The notes under the pieces were generated by a model. The model did no database searches and was not told the DNA's origin. It was given only the letters and a program-made list of their open reading frames with translations. Below, in pieces: positions 1 through 8,093 of a stretch of DNA of 64,000 bases (position 1 is its first letter; each line of letters starts with the position of its first letter). Made by a program: the position numbers and the translations under genes. Source of the DNA: JAPPOI01 sp028818055 (GTDB lineage Bacteria > Pseudomonadota > Alphaproteobacteria > Rhodobacterales > Rhodobacteraceae). The stretch lies in the NCBI GenBank assembly GCA_965267405.1, contig OZ253954.1, forward strand, positions 806,001-870,000, given 5' to 3'.

Positions 1-3
1 CAA

Positions 4-156
4 TTACTTTTCGGGTTCACATTTCTCAGGCAGATTGCACTGCGAACTGGCAGGGCCGAAATCAAGCGTCGGCAGCAGCGGAATAGCGGTGCCAGCGTGG
101 ACGGGGAGTGCAAGACTAACGACGGCAGCGGTCAGAGCTATTTTCAGGGGCGTCAT
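4..156 (-). CDS. small exported peptide, unknown function
   Basis: A complete 50-codon reading frame with ATG at 156, TAA at 4 and a GGAG ribosome site 7 nt upstream of the start. Residues 1-21 look like a Sec signal peptide: Lys5, a hydrophobic core, and likely cleavage after VHA. The predicted mature peptide is only about 29 residues and carries two cysteines, C40 and C46, in a charged tail, so a periplasmic disulfide is possible. An inverted repeat lies 18 nt upstream of the start. I do not recognise a family. It could also be the first gene of an operon running off the left edge. Confidence 0.5.
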   Translation of the reverse strand: MTPLKIALTAAVVSLALPVHAGTAIPLLPTLDFGPASSQCNLPEKCEPEK

Positions 157-174
157 GGATCATCTCCGATTCTA

Positions 175-196
175 AACTAAACTGTTTGGTTTAGTT
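175..196. promoter_or_regulatory. inverted repeat, possible TetR-type operator
   Basis: AACTAAAC and GTTTAGTT are perfect 8-bp arms separated by 6 bp. The element sits 18 nt upstream of the small exported-peptide gene. Size and composition resemble operators of TetR-family repressors. No regulator gene is visible nearby, so the assignment is inference. Confidence 0.45.
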
Positions 197-542
197 ATGA
201 CATGAATTGCCCTGATTTCAAGATGGACCGCAAAAATAATCCGGGATGATGAAAGTGTTGGCCGTCATTGACAGAATTGGAACTGAATGAGGCAGCGCCA
301 TCGGTGAACATACCGGTTTCTACGAAATTATTCGTCTCGAAATAATACATGAAAAACAACACCCTAACCCATATTTCGTTCGATACTGGCACTGCATTGA
401 GCCCGGATCCGAAACAAATCGTTTGCAAATATCAGCAAAATTAGTCATACTAATGCCACATAAGTCTTGCTTACTCATTCGCATGGTGAGTGAAAAGTGT
501 GTAGTTTCTGAGTTTCGCCATGTGTGTGCGTAAATGGTAATT

Positions 543-563
543 GAGTGTTGAGTGATGAGTGAG
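543..563. repeat. three tandem GAGTGNN heptamers
   Basis: GAGTGTT, GAGTGAT and GAGTGAG follow each other without gaps and run straight into the hairpin at 564. GAGTG/GTGAG words also occur about 60 bp upstream. Confidence 0.5.
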
Positions 564-594
564 TGAAGGCGCCGGGGGCTTATCCGCGCCTTCA
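564..594. other. 9-bp stem hairpin
   Basis: TGAAGGCGC and GCGCCTTCA form a 9-bp stem with a 13-nt loop. No T-run follows on either strand that would make it a clear terminator. It could be part of a small RNA. Confidence 0.4.
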
Positions 595-704
595 TTTGCC
601 ATCGCAGGCGCTCACAAAAACGGGTTGTGAGAAATGTTCGGAATTTGCCTATCCGAAAATGCGCGACAACGGGTTTGCGGCGAGAGAGTGAACGGTGAAA
701 TGGT

Positions 705-968
705 ATGATTAGTAAGATCGACGCAGAGCACGAAGTCCGAGAGAAGAAGGGTGATAAGCCATCCCTAGTGCGTCCGGCGATGATCGGCTTCGCCCTTGGT
801 GCAACTTTCGGAGTTGTAGCTGTTACCCAAGGTCTGCCGCTTTACGGACTATTTGCTTGTGCGGTCGGCGGGACGGTCGCTGGGGCCGTTTGGGGCCGCG
901 AAAAACGCGCTATCTATGAGAACAATTTCAAGGCTGAAGTTTCGGATCTTGTCCGCGAAGACAGCTGA
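705..968 (+). CDS. small membrane protein, unknown function
   Basis: 87 residues. A charged N-terminus (about 1-22) is followed by two hydrophobic glycine-rich segments, about 26-44 and 47-63, and a charged C-terminal tail rich in Glu and Asp. This suggests an inner-membrane hairpin with both ends on the same side. The ATG at 705 is used because the ATG at 700 runs into TGA at once. It converges with phoH, whose stop is 18 nt away. No family recognised. Confidence 0.6.
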   Translation: MISKIDAEHEVREKKGDKPSLVRPAMIGFALGATFGVVAVTQGLPLYGLFACAVGGTVAGAVWGREKRAIYENNFKAEVSDLVREDS

Positions 969-986
969 GATTTCTCGCTAACAGGT

Positions 987-1976
987 TTAACGGGACGGGT
1001 TCGTTTCGTCGGCGTCGTAAGCCTGAATTATTTTTGCCACCAGTGGATGTCGAACAACATCTTTAGCCGTGAAATAGCTGAAAGATATGTCGCCCACACC
1101 TTTCAATAGACGTTCAGCGTCAGAAAGACCTGACGCCACACCACGCGGCAAGTCCACCTGACTGCGATCCCCGGTAATCACCATTCTGCTGCCCTCGCCC
1201 AAACGGGTGAGGAACATTTTCATCTGCATGGTCGTCGCGTTTTGCGCCTCGTCCAGGACAACAAAGGCATTTGCCAGAGTCCGTCCACGCATGAAAGCAA
1301 GAGGCGCAATTTCGATGCGTTTTTCTTCGATGAGCTTGGCCAGCTGCTTTCCGGGCAGAAAGTCATTCAGCGCGTCGTAGAGCGGCTGCATGTACGGATC
1401 GACTTTGTCCTTCATGTCACCGGGCAAAAACCCAAGTCGCTCGCCAGCCTCCACGGCCGGACGACTGAGGATAATGCGATCTACATGACCGCCGATGAAC
1501 AGGTTCACGCCAACCGCAACCGCAAGATATGTCTTACCGGTACCCGCTGGGCCGATGCCGAATGCGAGTTCATTCTGAAACAACGCTTTAACGTATTGCT
1601 TTTGCGCGTCGGTGCGCGGCTCGATCAACTTCTTGCGGGTCTTGATCTCAACCCGACCACCTTGGAACAGCTCCATTTGATCGCCGGGACGGCCACCGCT
1701 TGTTTCAGCGCCGCCCATCCGGATCTCAGCATCTATGTCACCGGGCGTGACTTCCTTTCCCGATTCGATGCGCTGGTAGAGCGCTGTGAGCACTTCAGCT
1801 GACTTCTTCTGAGCCTCGGCCTCACCGAAAATGGCCAGTTGATTGCCCTGGTGAACGATCTGCACTTCCAGAGCCGCCTCGATCTGAGCCAGATTCCGGT
1901 TAAATTCTCCAAATAATTCAATGAGATGTCGGTTATCGGGAAATTCCAGCCGAAACTCTTGGGCGTCTTCGGTCAT
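987..1976 (-). CDS. phoH: PhoH-family ATPase (YbeZ-like)
   Basis: PhoH/YbeZ proteins are P-loop ATPases linked to RNA metabolism and ribosome maturation, usually working with the endoribonuclease YbeY. Seen here: an N-terminal KH-like part beginning LEFPDNR, a Walker A GPAGTGKT near residue 145, and a Walker B region VVLDEAQN. The frame is open to a GTG at 2075, but the ATG at 1976 leaves the short leader usual before LEFPDNR, so I chose it; neither start has a strong ribosome site. In many Rhodobacterales miaB, phoH and ybeY are consecutive. Here a three-gene cassette separates miaB from phoH and no ybeY follows. Confidence 0.92.
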   Translation of the reverse strand: MTEDAQEFRLEFPDNRHLIELFGEFNRNLAQIEAALEVQIVHQGNQLAIFGEAEAQKKSAEVLTALYQRIESGKEVTPGDIDAEIRMGGAETSGGRPGDQMELFQGGRVEIKTRKKLIEPRTDAQKQYVKALFQNELAFGIGPAGTGKTYLAVAVGVNLFIGGHVDRIILSRPAVEAGERLGFLPGDMKDKVDPYMQPLYDALNDFLPGKQLAKLIEEKRIEIAPLAFMRGRTLANAFVVLDEAQNATTMQMKMFLTRLGEGSRMVITGDRSQVDLPRGVASGLSDAERLLKGVGDISFSYFTAKDVVRHPLVAKIIQAYDADETNPSR

Positions 1977-2161
1977 GTCTTCAGCATTCACTGCGCGGAT
2001 TTCCAAATAATCAATCTCCAGACTTTGAGTTGCCTTATTGGAATGCTGCCAATCAATCCAATGAGACGCAAGCACATCTCGCGATTTTTCAAGAAACTGT
2101 CACGAAATATAGCGTTTCGGATGAATTCACGTCTAACGGAACGCATCATTCATCCATTGGG

Positions 2162-2190
2162 TTGACTGATAGTTCTGTCAATGCTAATTC
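2162..2190 (+). promoter_or_regulatory. promoter with inverted repeat before arsR-type gene
   Basis: TTGACT at 2162-2167, a 17-bp spacer and TAATTC at 2185-2190 form a plausible sigma-70 promoter. TTGAC (2162-2166) and GTCAA (2177-2181) form an inverted repeat across the -35 and spacer, a place where an ArsR-type repressor could bind. Predicted transcription would start at or next to the ATG at 2197. Confidence 0.4.
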
Positions 2191-2196
2191 ACCCAT

Positions 2197-2529
2197 ATGG
2201 TTGAACGAGAAACTGATACGGACCTGACGGCGATCATGAAAGCCGCATCTGATCCAACACGGCGCAAGATACTGACACTTCTTGCGCAGAATGGACCGAT
2301 GCGGGTGACCGATCTTGCCGATCAATTCGACATGAGCCTGAACTCGGTTTCAAAGCACATAAAGACGCTGGAAAGCGCACGGCTTGTTCAACGTAGAACG
2401 GAATGGCGGGAACATCTGATCGAGCTGATACCCGACCGCATCGCCCTTGTTGACCAATGGTTCAACGAGCTGCGGTCGATCTGGGCCATACGCCTGGAAG
2501 CCCTAGAAACCATTGTTACCAAGGACTGA
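2197..2529 (+). CDS. ArsR-family transcriptional regulator
   Basis: 110 residues with a winged helix-turn-helix covering roughly residues 10-75 (DPTRRKILTLLAQNG, then MSLNSVSKHIKTLE as recognition helix). It has no cysteine pair of the arsenic-sensing type, so it is of the metal-independent subgroup that is usually encoded with an AHSA1 protein. That is the case here: the AHSA1 gene starts 4 nt after the stop. No Shine-Dalgarno sequence precedes ATG 2197, which fits a leaderless mRNA from the promoter just upstream. Confidence 0.88.
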   Translation: MVERETDTDLTAIMKAASDPTRRKILTLLAQNGPMRVTDLADQFDMSLNSVSKHIKTLESARLVQRRTEWREHLIELIPDRIALVDQWFNELRSIWAIRLEALETIVTKD

Positions 2530-2533
2530 GAAA

Positions 2534-2968
2534 ATGACAGACACTGCCACTGAATTACATATGGAGACGTCGCGCGTCATTGCGGCCGACCAAGAAACAT
2601 TGTTCGACGCATGGCTGGACCCAGAAATGCTGGCCAAGTTCATGACACCGGGACCCAACATGTCCGTACCCGAGGCGACTTCTGATGCCCGCGTCGGAGG
2701 TCGTTTCCGCGTTGTCATGCGTGCTGGCGACCAAGATATGCCGCACGAAGGCACCTATAAGACAATCGATCGACCAAACACCTTGGCTTTCACATGGGAA
2801 AGTCCGTTTTCCACTTTGGAAGACAGCACGGTTACGATCAACTTCGAGAAAGTCGAAGGCGGCACCAACGTAAAACTACACCACGTTCGGTTTCCGTCGG
2901 AAGAAAGCCGTGACAACCACATGGGCGGCTGGACATCGATCCTGAACGCTTTGTCCGAGTCGGTATAG
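2534..2968 (+). CDS. AHSA1/SRPBCC-domain protein
   Basis: 144 residues. The START-like fold of the AHSA1 family is recognised from the N-terminal pattern ADQETLFDAWLDPEMLAKF, the GGRFRVVMRAGDQ strand region and the C-terminal GGWTSILNAL helix. These proteins bind hydrophobic ligands; no specific ligand can be read from sequence. ATG at 2534 is chosen because AGGA lies at a normal distance; an upstream TTG at 2513 would overlap the regulator. It forms an operon with the ArsR regulator and the following membrane protein. Confidence 0.88.
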   Translation: MTDTATELHMETSRVIAADQETLFDAWLDPEMLAKFMTPGPNMSVPEATSDARVGGRFRVVMRAGDQDMPHEGTYKTIDRPNTLAFTWESPFSTLEDSTVTINFEKVEGGTNVKLHHVRFPSEESRDNHMGGWTSILNALSESV

Positions 2969-2977
2969 GCGTGACCC

Positions 2978-3352
2978 ATGGAAGCTGAAGCTCTAAATAT
3001 CGTAGCTGTCGTCGCGGGCGTGATTGCTGGGTTTGTCTTCGGGATGATCGTCTACCACCCAAAGACACTTGGAACGATCTGGGCCAATGGATCGGGCGTC
3101 GATCTGGATGGCAAACCTTCACCCTTAGCGTTTGTTGCCATGATACTGGCGTTGATCGCGTTGGCGATTGTCATTGGGATGACGGCAACTCTCAATCTAT
3201 TGGGAACTGCTCTGCTGGCCATCTTGGCCGCTGCCCTTTTTGTTGTCTCAGGTGGATTTTTCACCAAGAAATCTGGCGGAGCAATCGGCGTGGATGCGCT
3301 GTTCATCGTCGGCGCGGGCGCGTTGATGATCGTGGCTCAAGGCATTTTCTAA
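2978..3352 (+). CDS. DUF1761-like membrane protein
   Basis: 124 residues with four likely membrane helices (about 6-24, 49-69, 73-90 and 101-122). The VYHPKTLGTIW segment after helix 1 is the pattern I associate with DUF1761. Function is unknown. It starts 9 nt after the AHSA1 gene and is very probably co-transcribed with it and the ArsR regulator. Confidence 0.75.
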   Translation: MEAEALNIVAVVAGVIAGFVFGMIVYHPKTLGTIWANGSGVDLDGKPSPLAFVAMILALIALAIVIGMTATLNLLGTALLAILAAALFVVSGGFFTKKSGGAIGVDALFIVGAGALMIVAQGIF

Positions 3353-3360
3353 AACTGGCT

Positions 3361-3382
3361 AGCCCTTTGAAATCAAGGGGCT
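3361..3382. terminator. hairpin between convergent operons
   Basis: AGCCCTTTGA and TCAAGGGGCT can pair over 8-10 bp. It lies between the stops of the DUF1761 gene and miaB. On the minus strand a short T-run (GTTTTAG) follows a few bases later, so it may end miaB transcription. Confidence 0.45.
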
Positions 3383-3386
3383 GCCA

Positions 3387-4694
3387 TTAAAGCATCTCGC
3401 CTTTCAGCGAATTGGCGCTGGATGCGACAACCTTCACCTTTGCAATATCCCCGACGGAAGCTTGGTCGGCGGCAACGTGCACGGCATGCAGGTATTCGGA
3501 CTTTCCGACCAATTGGCCATCGAGGCGTCCGGGCTTTTCAAACAGAACATGCACATCGCGCCCCACCATGGCATCCTGTGTGGCTTTCTGTTGATCGTTT
3601 AAAAGCGCCTGCAAACGTTGGAGCCGGTCGCTTTTTTCGTCTTCCGCGACCTCGTCACGTTCTGCCGCAGGCGTGCCCGGCCGAGATGAATACTTAAAGC
3701 TGTAGGCTTGCCCGTAGCCGACCGCTTCGATCAACGCCATCGTATCCAAAAAGTCTGCTTCGGTTTCTTCGGGGAAACCGACGATGAAGTCGCCAGACAG
3801 CAGCAGGTCTGGTCGAGCCGCGCGGATACGTTCGATCAGTTTGATGTATTGCTCTGCCGTGTGTTTGCGGTTCATCCGTTTCAGGATTTTGTCTGAGCCA
3901 GATTGCACGGGCAGATGCAGATACGGCATAAGCTTTTCGACCTCGCCATGAGCCGCAATCAATGCATCGTCCATGTCATTGGGGTGGCTGGTCGTGAATC
4001 GGATGCGATCCAAGCCGTCAACGGTCGCAAGGTCGTGGATCAAACCGGCGAGACCACCGTCGTGCCCATTATAGGCATTCACATTCTGACCGAGCAGAGT
4101 GATTTCGCGCACGCCACGTTCGACGAGATCACGCGCTTCGGTCATCACCCGTTCTGCAGGTCGGCTGACTTCAGCGCCGCGCGTGTAAGGCACAACGCAA
4201 AAGGCACAAAACTTGTCGCAACCTTCCTGAACAGTCAAAAATGCAGTGGGTCCACGCTTGGCCTTTGGGCGACCCGCGAGGTGATCAAACTTATCCTCTT
4301 CCGGGAAATCGGTGTCGAGCGCCCTGCCCCCATCACGCGTTGCGCGCTCCATCTCTGGCAAGCGGTGATAACTTTGCGGGCCAACGACAAGGTCGACCAT
4401 CGGCTGTCGTGCCACGATTTCGGCGCCTTCGGCTTGTGCCACACAGCCCGCCACACCGATTTTCAGATCGGGTTTTGCCGCCTTCAAATGCTTGAAACGG
4501 CCAAGTTCGGAGTAAACCTTTTCCGCAGCCTTTTCGCGGATATGGCAGGTGTTCAGCAGAATCATATCGGCGTCGTCAGGGCTTTCAGTCTGCTCGTAGC
4601 CTTCCGAACCCAGCGTCTCGGCCATGCGTTCACTGTCGTAGACGTTCATCTGACAGCCATACGTTTTGATATAAAGCTTCTTTGACGTCGTCAT
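3387..4694 (-). CDS. miaB: tRNA-2-methylthio-N6-dimethylallyladenosine synthase
   Basis: MiaB adds the methylthio group to i6A37 of tRNAs reading UNN codons. The 435-residue protein has the full layout: an N-terminal MTTase domain with C14, C50 and C84 for the auxiliary 4Fe-4S cluster, a radical-SAM domain with C159, C163 and C166 (CDKFCAFC), and a C-terminal TRAM domain ending around DIAKVKVVASS. The ATG at 4694 gives the usual KKLYIKTYGCQMN start; the frame extends further to 4754 but without family similarity. GGAAA lies about 10 nt upstream. Confidence 0.97.
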   Translation of the reverse strand: MTTSKKLYIKTYGCQMNVYDSERMAETLGSEGYEQTESPDDADMILLNTCHIREKAAEKVYSELGRFKHLKAAKPDLKIGVAGCVAQAEGAEIVARQPMVDLVVGPQSYHRLPEMERATRDGGRALDTDFPEEDKFDHLAGRPKAKRGPTAFLTVQEGCDKFCAFCVVPYTRGAEVSRPAERVMTEARDLVERGVREITLLGQNVNAYNGHDGGLAGLIHDLATVDGLDRIRFTTSHPNDMDDALIAAHGEVEKLMPYLHLPVQSGSDKILKRMNRKHTAEQYIKLIERIRAARPDLLLSGDFIVGFPEETEADFLDTMALIEAVGYGQAYSFKYSSRPGTPAAERDEVAEDEKSDRLQRLQALLNDQQKATQDAMVGRDVHVLFEKPGRLDGQLVGKSEYLHAVHVAADQASVGDIAKVKVVASSANSLKGEML

Positions 4695-4808
4695 GAGACG
4701 GTTTCCAACTGCAAAATCAGACGGCGTCCTACACGGCGATCCGCCGCTTGCCAAGCCTTGTGCGGTCGTGGCATCGTCGCGAAACGGTCAACGAACCAGT
4801 CGGGCAAG

Positions 4809-5675
4809 ATGCATTTTTCGTCGTTAGAGAAGGCAGTAAGGTCGCCAAACATCACGGCAGCCAAAGGGCCCGTGGCGATCATCATTGCCGAGGACGAGGT
4901 TGAGGTGGCCACGACCATCCGGCATCACGCGTTTTCGGGATTCAAAACCATCCTGCTTGCGGCACCGCCTGACATCGATATTCCGCTGAACGCAGAGGAT
5001 ATGGTGACCCGGATCGACGCACCGACCCGCGAACCTGACGCGACCACGCGGATCGTCAACTCAATCCAACGCGCGCTGCCGACGGGAACGTGGCTCTATT
5101 ACTGCTATAATGCGGAGTACCTTTTTTACCCATATGCCGAGAGCCGCAGCGTCGGTGAAATGTTGACGTTCCACACCGAGGAGCGTCGGTCGAGCATGTT
5201 GACATACGTAATCGATGTCTACGCGGGAAATCTTCACGACGCGAAAGATGCCGTGAATTTGGAAGACGCGCATCTGGACCGGTCTGGATATTATGCGCTG
5301 GCCAGGTCCAGCGCCGAAAACGGACCCAAGGAAAGGCAGCTGGACTTCTATGGTGGTCTGCGCTGGCGGTTCGAAGAGCATATCCCGGAAGCACGCAGGC
5401 GAATTGACCGGATCGCGCTTGTTCGGACGCGCGACGACATTTCCTTGCGCCCCGATCACACGTGGACGGATGAGGAACTGAACACCTATGCCTGCCCTTG
5501 GCACAACAACCTGACGGCGGCGGTGGTTTCATTCAGAACTGCTAAGGCGCTGCGGACGAACCCGGCCAGCCGATACGAGATTGATACCTTCCGCTGGTAT
5601 AATTCGACCGAGTTCGAGTGGCACAGCCGGCAATTGTTGGAACTGGGTTTGATGGAACCCGGCCAGTGGTTCTGA
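4809..5675 (+). CDS. conserved hypothetical, possibly glycosyltransferase-like
   Basis: 288 residues, soluble, no signal peptide. The N-terminal stretch (PVAIIIAEDE, then an alternating strand/helix pattern to about residue 110) and the later RIDRIALVRTRDD and HNN segments faintly recall GT-A-type glycosyltransferases, but the usual DxD is not evident: its place may be held by CYNAEYLFYPY. The frame is open upstream to TTG 4758; ATG 4809 is preferred. It is divergent from miaB. I treat the enzyme class as a weak guess. Confidence 0.55.
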   Translation: MHFSSLEKAVRSPNITAAKGPVAIIIAEDEVEVATTIRHHAFSGFKTILLAAPPDIDIPLNAEDMVTRIDAPTREPDATTRIVNSIQRALPTGTWLYYCYNAEYLFYPYAESRSVGEMLTFHTEERRSSMLTYVIDVYAGNLHDAKDAVNLEDAHLDRSGYYALARSSAENGPKERQLDFYGGLRWRFEEHIPEARRRIDRIALVRTRDDISLRPDHTWTDEELNTYACPWHNNLTAAVVSFRTAKALRTNPASRYEIDTFRWYNSTEFEWHSRQLLELGLMEPGQWF

Positions 5676-5690
5676 CGCTGAAATCAGCGT
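5675..5690. terminator. hairpin between convergent genes
   Basis: ACGCTGA and TCAGCGT form a compact stem directly after the stop of the preceding gene and before the convergent lipoprotein gene. No T-run is present, so it is at best a weak or Rho-assisted terminator. Confidence 0.35.
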
Positions 5691-5731
5691 GCGAACTGGA
5701 TTTAAAGGGCTGCTGTCGTCGAATTCGCCGG

Positions 5732-6385
5732 TCAGTTCAGCCGCCTTGGGATTGAGGTTTCAAACGCATCAATCGGAAAAACCGGCGAAAGAATTTCGCG
5801 CAATTCATGGCGTCTTGGGTGATCGGGATTCGCGAACAGGAAGCACAGGTAGTCTTCAACCATTGCCGCCTGTTGTTCATAACCAAATGCGAAAAACAAA
5901 CGATCCTCGCCGGGCGGCGCAAAATAGGGATCGCCGAGCTGGAAGCTTTCCTTGAGTGCGCGCCATGGCGTGTAGGCTGTTTGCGAGCGGTTTTGCCATT
6001 GCCAGACATGGGTCAATTCATGGCCAAGGATCAGTAGCTGCGGAAACCGCACGCGGTCCGGCCAAAGCAGCGCCATGTCGCCGGAGTAAAGACCGGGATT
6101 AAAGTGCATCCGATTATAGACGGCAAAGGCCTGGGCGGGCTGGCGTGTGGCCAAGGGCTGTGGCACGCGCACGCAGGCTTGATCGGTGCCGGTGACCAGT
6201 TCGACCCGAAGCGTCTTGGCGATCGGTTGAGCGGGCGTCAGTCCAACGCCCATGCTAATGCTGACTTTTGAGGTATCCAGCTTTTCGCCGAAGAAGGCTT
6301 CTGCAAATGCGTTTTCCGAGTCCGTTAGTGGGCGCGCGCAAGCAGCCAGCAAGACCAACACACCGAAAAGAACGCAAAGCCTCAT
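5732..6385 (-). CDS. lipoprotein with HExxH metalloprotease-like motif
   Basis: 217 residues. The N-terminus is a lipoprotein signal with lipobox LAAC (Cys16), so the protein should be membrane anchored and face the periplasm. GHELTHVWQW near residue 130 has the HExxH zinc-binding pattern; a further Glu ligand could lie in the EQQAAMVEDY region, as in zincin-like proteases. Catalysis is not proven. The ATG overlaps the stop of the upstream dehydrogenase gene by 4 nt (ATGA), so the two are translationally coupled. Confidence 0.8.
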   Translation of the reverse strand: MRLCVLFGVLVLLAACARPLTDSENAFAEAFFGEKLDTSKVSISMGVGLTPAQPIAKTLRVELVTGTDQACVRVPQPLATRQPAQAFAVYNRMHFNPGLYSGDMALLWPDRVRFPQLLILGHELTHVWQWQNRSQTAYTPWRALKESFQLGDPYFAPPGEDRLFFAFGYEQQAAMVEDYLCFLFANPDHPRRHELREILSPVFPIDAFETSIPRRLN

Positions 6386-7368
6386 AGCATCGCAGGTACA
6401 ACCAGATCGGGCGGACGGTGACCGTCGTCGAAGGTTTTGATGTTGATGATGACCTTTTCGCCCATCTCGACGCGTCCCTCTTCAGTGGCCGATCCCATAT
6501 GCGGCAGAAGGACGACATTCGGTAGCTCGCGAAGGCGCGGGTTGATGTCATGGCCGTGTTCGAACACATCAAGTCCAGCGCCCGCAATCTCACCGGCGCG
6601 CAGCATACGGGTAAGAGCGTTCTCATCGATCACCTCGCCGCGCGAGGTATTCACGATCACTGCCGACGGTTTCATCAGTTTCAAACGGCGCGCATTCATA
6701 AGATGAAAGGTCGAAGGTGTGTGCGGGCAATTGATCGACAGGATGTCGACGCGGCTGACCATCTGATCGAGACTTTCCCAATACGTGGCGCCAAGCTCTT
6801 CTTCCGTCTCTGGTCGAAGGCGGCGACGGTTATGATAGTTTACGCGACAACCGAACACCGCGGCGCGCTTCGCAATGGCTTGACCTATTCGGCCCATGCC
6901 AAGAATTCCAAGGCTTCTGCCGCCAAGTCGCCCGCCCAGCCGGGCGGTTGGTGACCATCCTTCCCAGTCGCCTTTCTGCATCGTGGCCAGGCCTTCAGGT
7001 ATGCGGCGGGTGACTGCCAGAATGAGTGCCATCGCCATATCTGCGGTGTCTTCGGTTACGACCCCGGGCGTGTTGGACACGAGAATTCCTCGCTGCCGGG
7101 CAGTGGCGACATCGATGTTATCGACGCCTGCGCCGAAGTTCGCGATCAGTTTCAACTTGTCACCTGCTTGAGACAGGATCGGCGCATCGATCTGATCGGT
7201 GATAGTTGGCACCAGCACATCGGCATCACGCACCGCCGCGATCAGCTGTTCCCGCGACATCGGTTTGTCGTCCGCGCTGAGTGTTACATCGAACAATTCG
7301 CTCAACCGGTTCTCGACTGCCTTGGGCAGACGACGCGTGACTACAACACTCAGACGTTTGTCGGGCAT
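6382..7368 (-). CDS. D-2-hydroxyacid dehydrogenase (glyoxylate/hydroxypyruvate reductase type)
   Basis: 328 residues of the D-isomer-specific 2-hydroxyacid dehydrogenase family, which reduces 2-oxoacids such as glyoxylate or hydroxypyruvate with NAD(P)H. Seen: FGAGVDNID and NTPGVVTEDTADMA in the catalytic domain, the nucleotide-binding GMGRIGQAIAKRA, a catalytic-type Arg in NTSRGEVID, Glu in LDVFEHG and His in LLPHMGSAT. An arginine after the glycine loop (NYHNRRRLRP) hints at NADPH. The ATG at 7368 follows GGGAGG; the longer frame to 7653 is not homologous-looking. Confidence 0.92.
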   Translation of the reverse strand: MPDKRLSVVVTRRLPKAVENRLSELFDVTLSADDKPMSREQLIAAVRDADVLVPTITDQIDAPILSQAGDKLKLIANFGAGVDNIDVATARQRGILVSNTPGVVTEDTADMAMALILAVTRRIPEGLATMQKGDWEGWSPTARLGGRLGGRSLGILGMGRIGQAIAKRAAVFGCRVNYHNRRRLRPETEEELGATYWESLDQMVSRVDILSINCPHTPSTFHLMNARRLKLMKPSAVIVNTSRGEVIDENALTRMLRAGEIAGAGLDVFEHGHDINPRLRELPNVVLLPHMGSATEEGRVEMGEKVIINIKTFDDGHRPPDLVVPAML

Positions 7369-7483
7369 TCGGCCTCCCCGGCTCTTTTCGCGACCTTCTT
7401 TTTTTGGCAAAGTGACAAGGAACAAGCTTAGGCACAAGAGACGCCGATCAAACGCGTCCAAAAAACAAGCGGGAGCGAGCGGT

Positions 7484-7984
7484 ATGCGGCCCATTATTGT
7501 GATTGCGTTAGCAGCAGCAATTGCTGTGGTTGGCGCTGCGCAGTTGCACGCAAGTGAGCGCGGGAAGGTCACGAACCTGCCCATTCCCCGGTATGTTTCG
7601 TTAAAAGCCGCCGAGGGTAATGTTCGCCGAGGGCCTTCATTGAGCCATCGCATCGACTGGGTATTTACGCGTCGTAATATGCCACTTGAGGTTACCGGCG
7701 AATATGGTCATTGGCGCCGGGTCCGCGACCGGGATGGTCAGGGCGGATGGGTGCATTATTCCCTGCTTTCCGGCGTGCGGCATGTGATCGTCGAACAAGA
7801 CATGCTGGAGATGCGGGTCAAACCGGACGCGGAGAGCCCGGTGAACGCAATTGCCGAAGCTGGCGTGATTGCCCGACTAGAATCTTGTGAACTGGATTGG
7901 TGCCGCATTTCTTCAAATGGCAGCGGCGGCTGGGTGTTGAAGCGCACCATTTGGGGCGTGAAACCTGAAGAGATCAAAGACTGA
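7484..7984 (+). CDS. exported SH3-domain protein (COG3807-like)
   Basis: 166 residues with a signal peptide (about 1-23, ending LHASE). Two bacterial SH3-like repeats follow: one around GNVRRGPSLSHRIDWVF ... GGWVHYSLLSG, the second around LEMRVKPDAESPVNAIAEAG ... GGWVLKRTIWG. Such proteins usually bind peptidoglycan or other envelope partners. The ATG at 7484 was chosen because it opens the signal peptide; the frame is open well upstream. It is divergent from the dehydrogenase gene. Confidence 0.85.
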   Translation: MRPIIVIALAAAIAVVGAAQLHASERGKVTNLPIPRYVSLKAAEGNVRRGPSLSHRIDWVFTRRNMPLEVTGEYGHWRRVRDRDGQGGWVHYSLLSGVRHVIVEQDMLEMRVKPDAESPVNAIAEAGVIARLESCELDWCRISSNGSGGWVLKRTIWGVKPEEIKD

Positions 7985-8093
7985 CGACGTTCTGTCACAC
8001 CTTCACAAAGCGGATAAACGATCTTAGATTTTGGTGTGAAGAGGAATTATTTTCTCTGACGGCTTTGCGACGAATTCCGAGGGGGGACGCGCC

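Larger units (their letters stand above)
197..704. other. 508-bp region without a convincing gene
   Basis: AT-richer than its neighbours. Open frames on the minus strand here (195-428, 320-595) show no recognisable domain, signal peptide or good ribosome site. The region does hold a short tandem repeat (543-563) and a hairpin (564-594). A small RNA or decayed gene is possible. Confidence 0.5.

Noticed and set aside
1242..1802. 186-codon open frame on the plus strand
   Set aside because: Antisense shadow of phoH with no recognisable features.
3903..4685. 260-codon open frame on the plus strand
   Set aside because: It is antisense to miaB, whose domains and cysteines are complete; the frame has no domain, signal or ribosome site.
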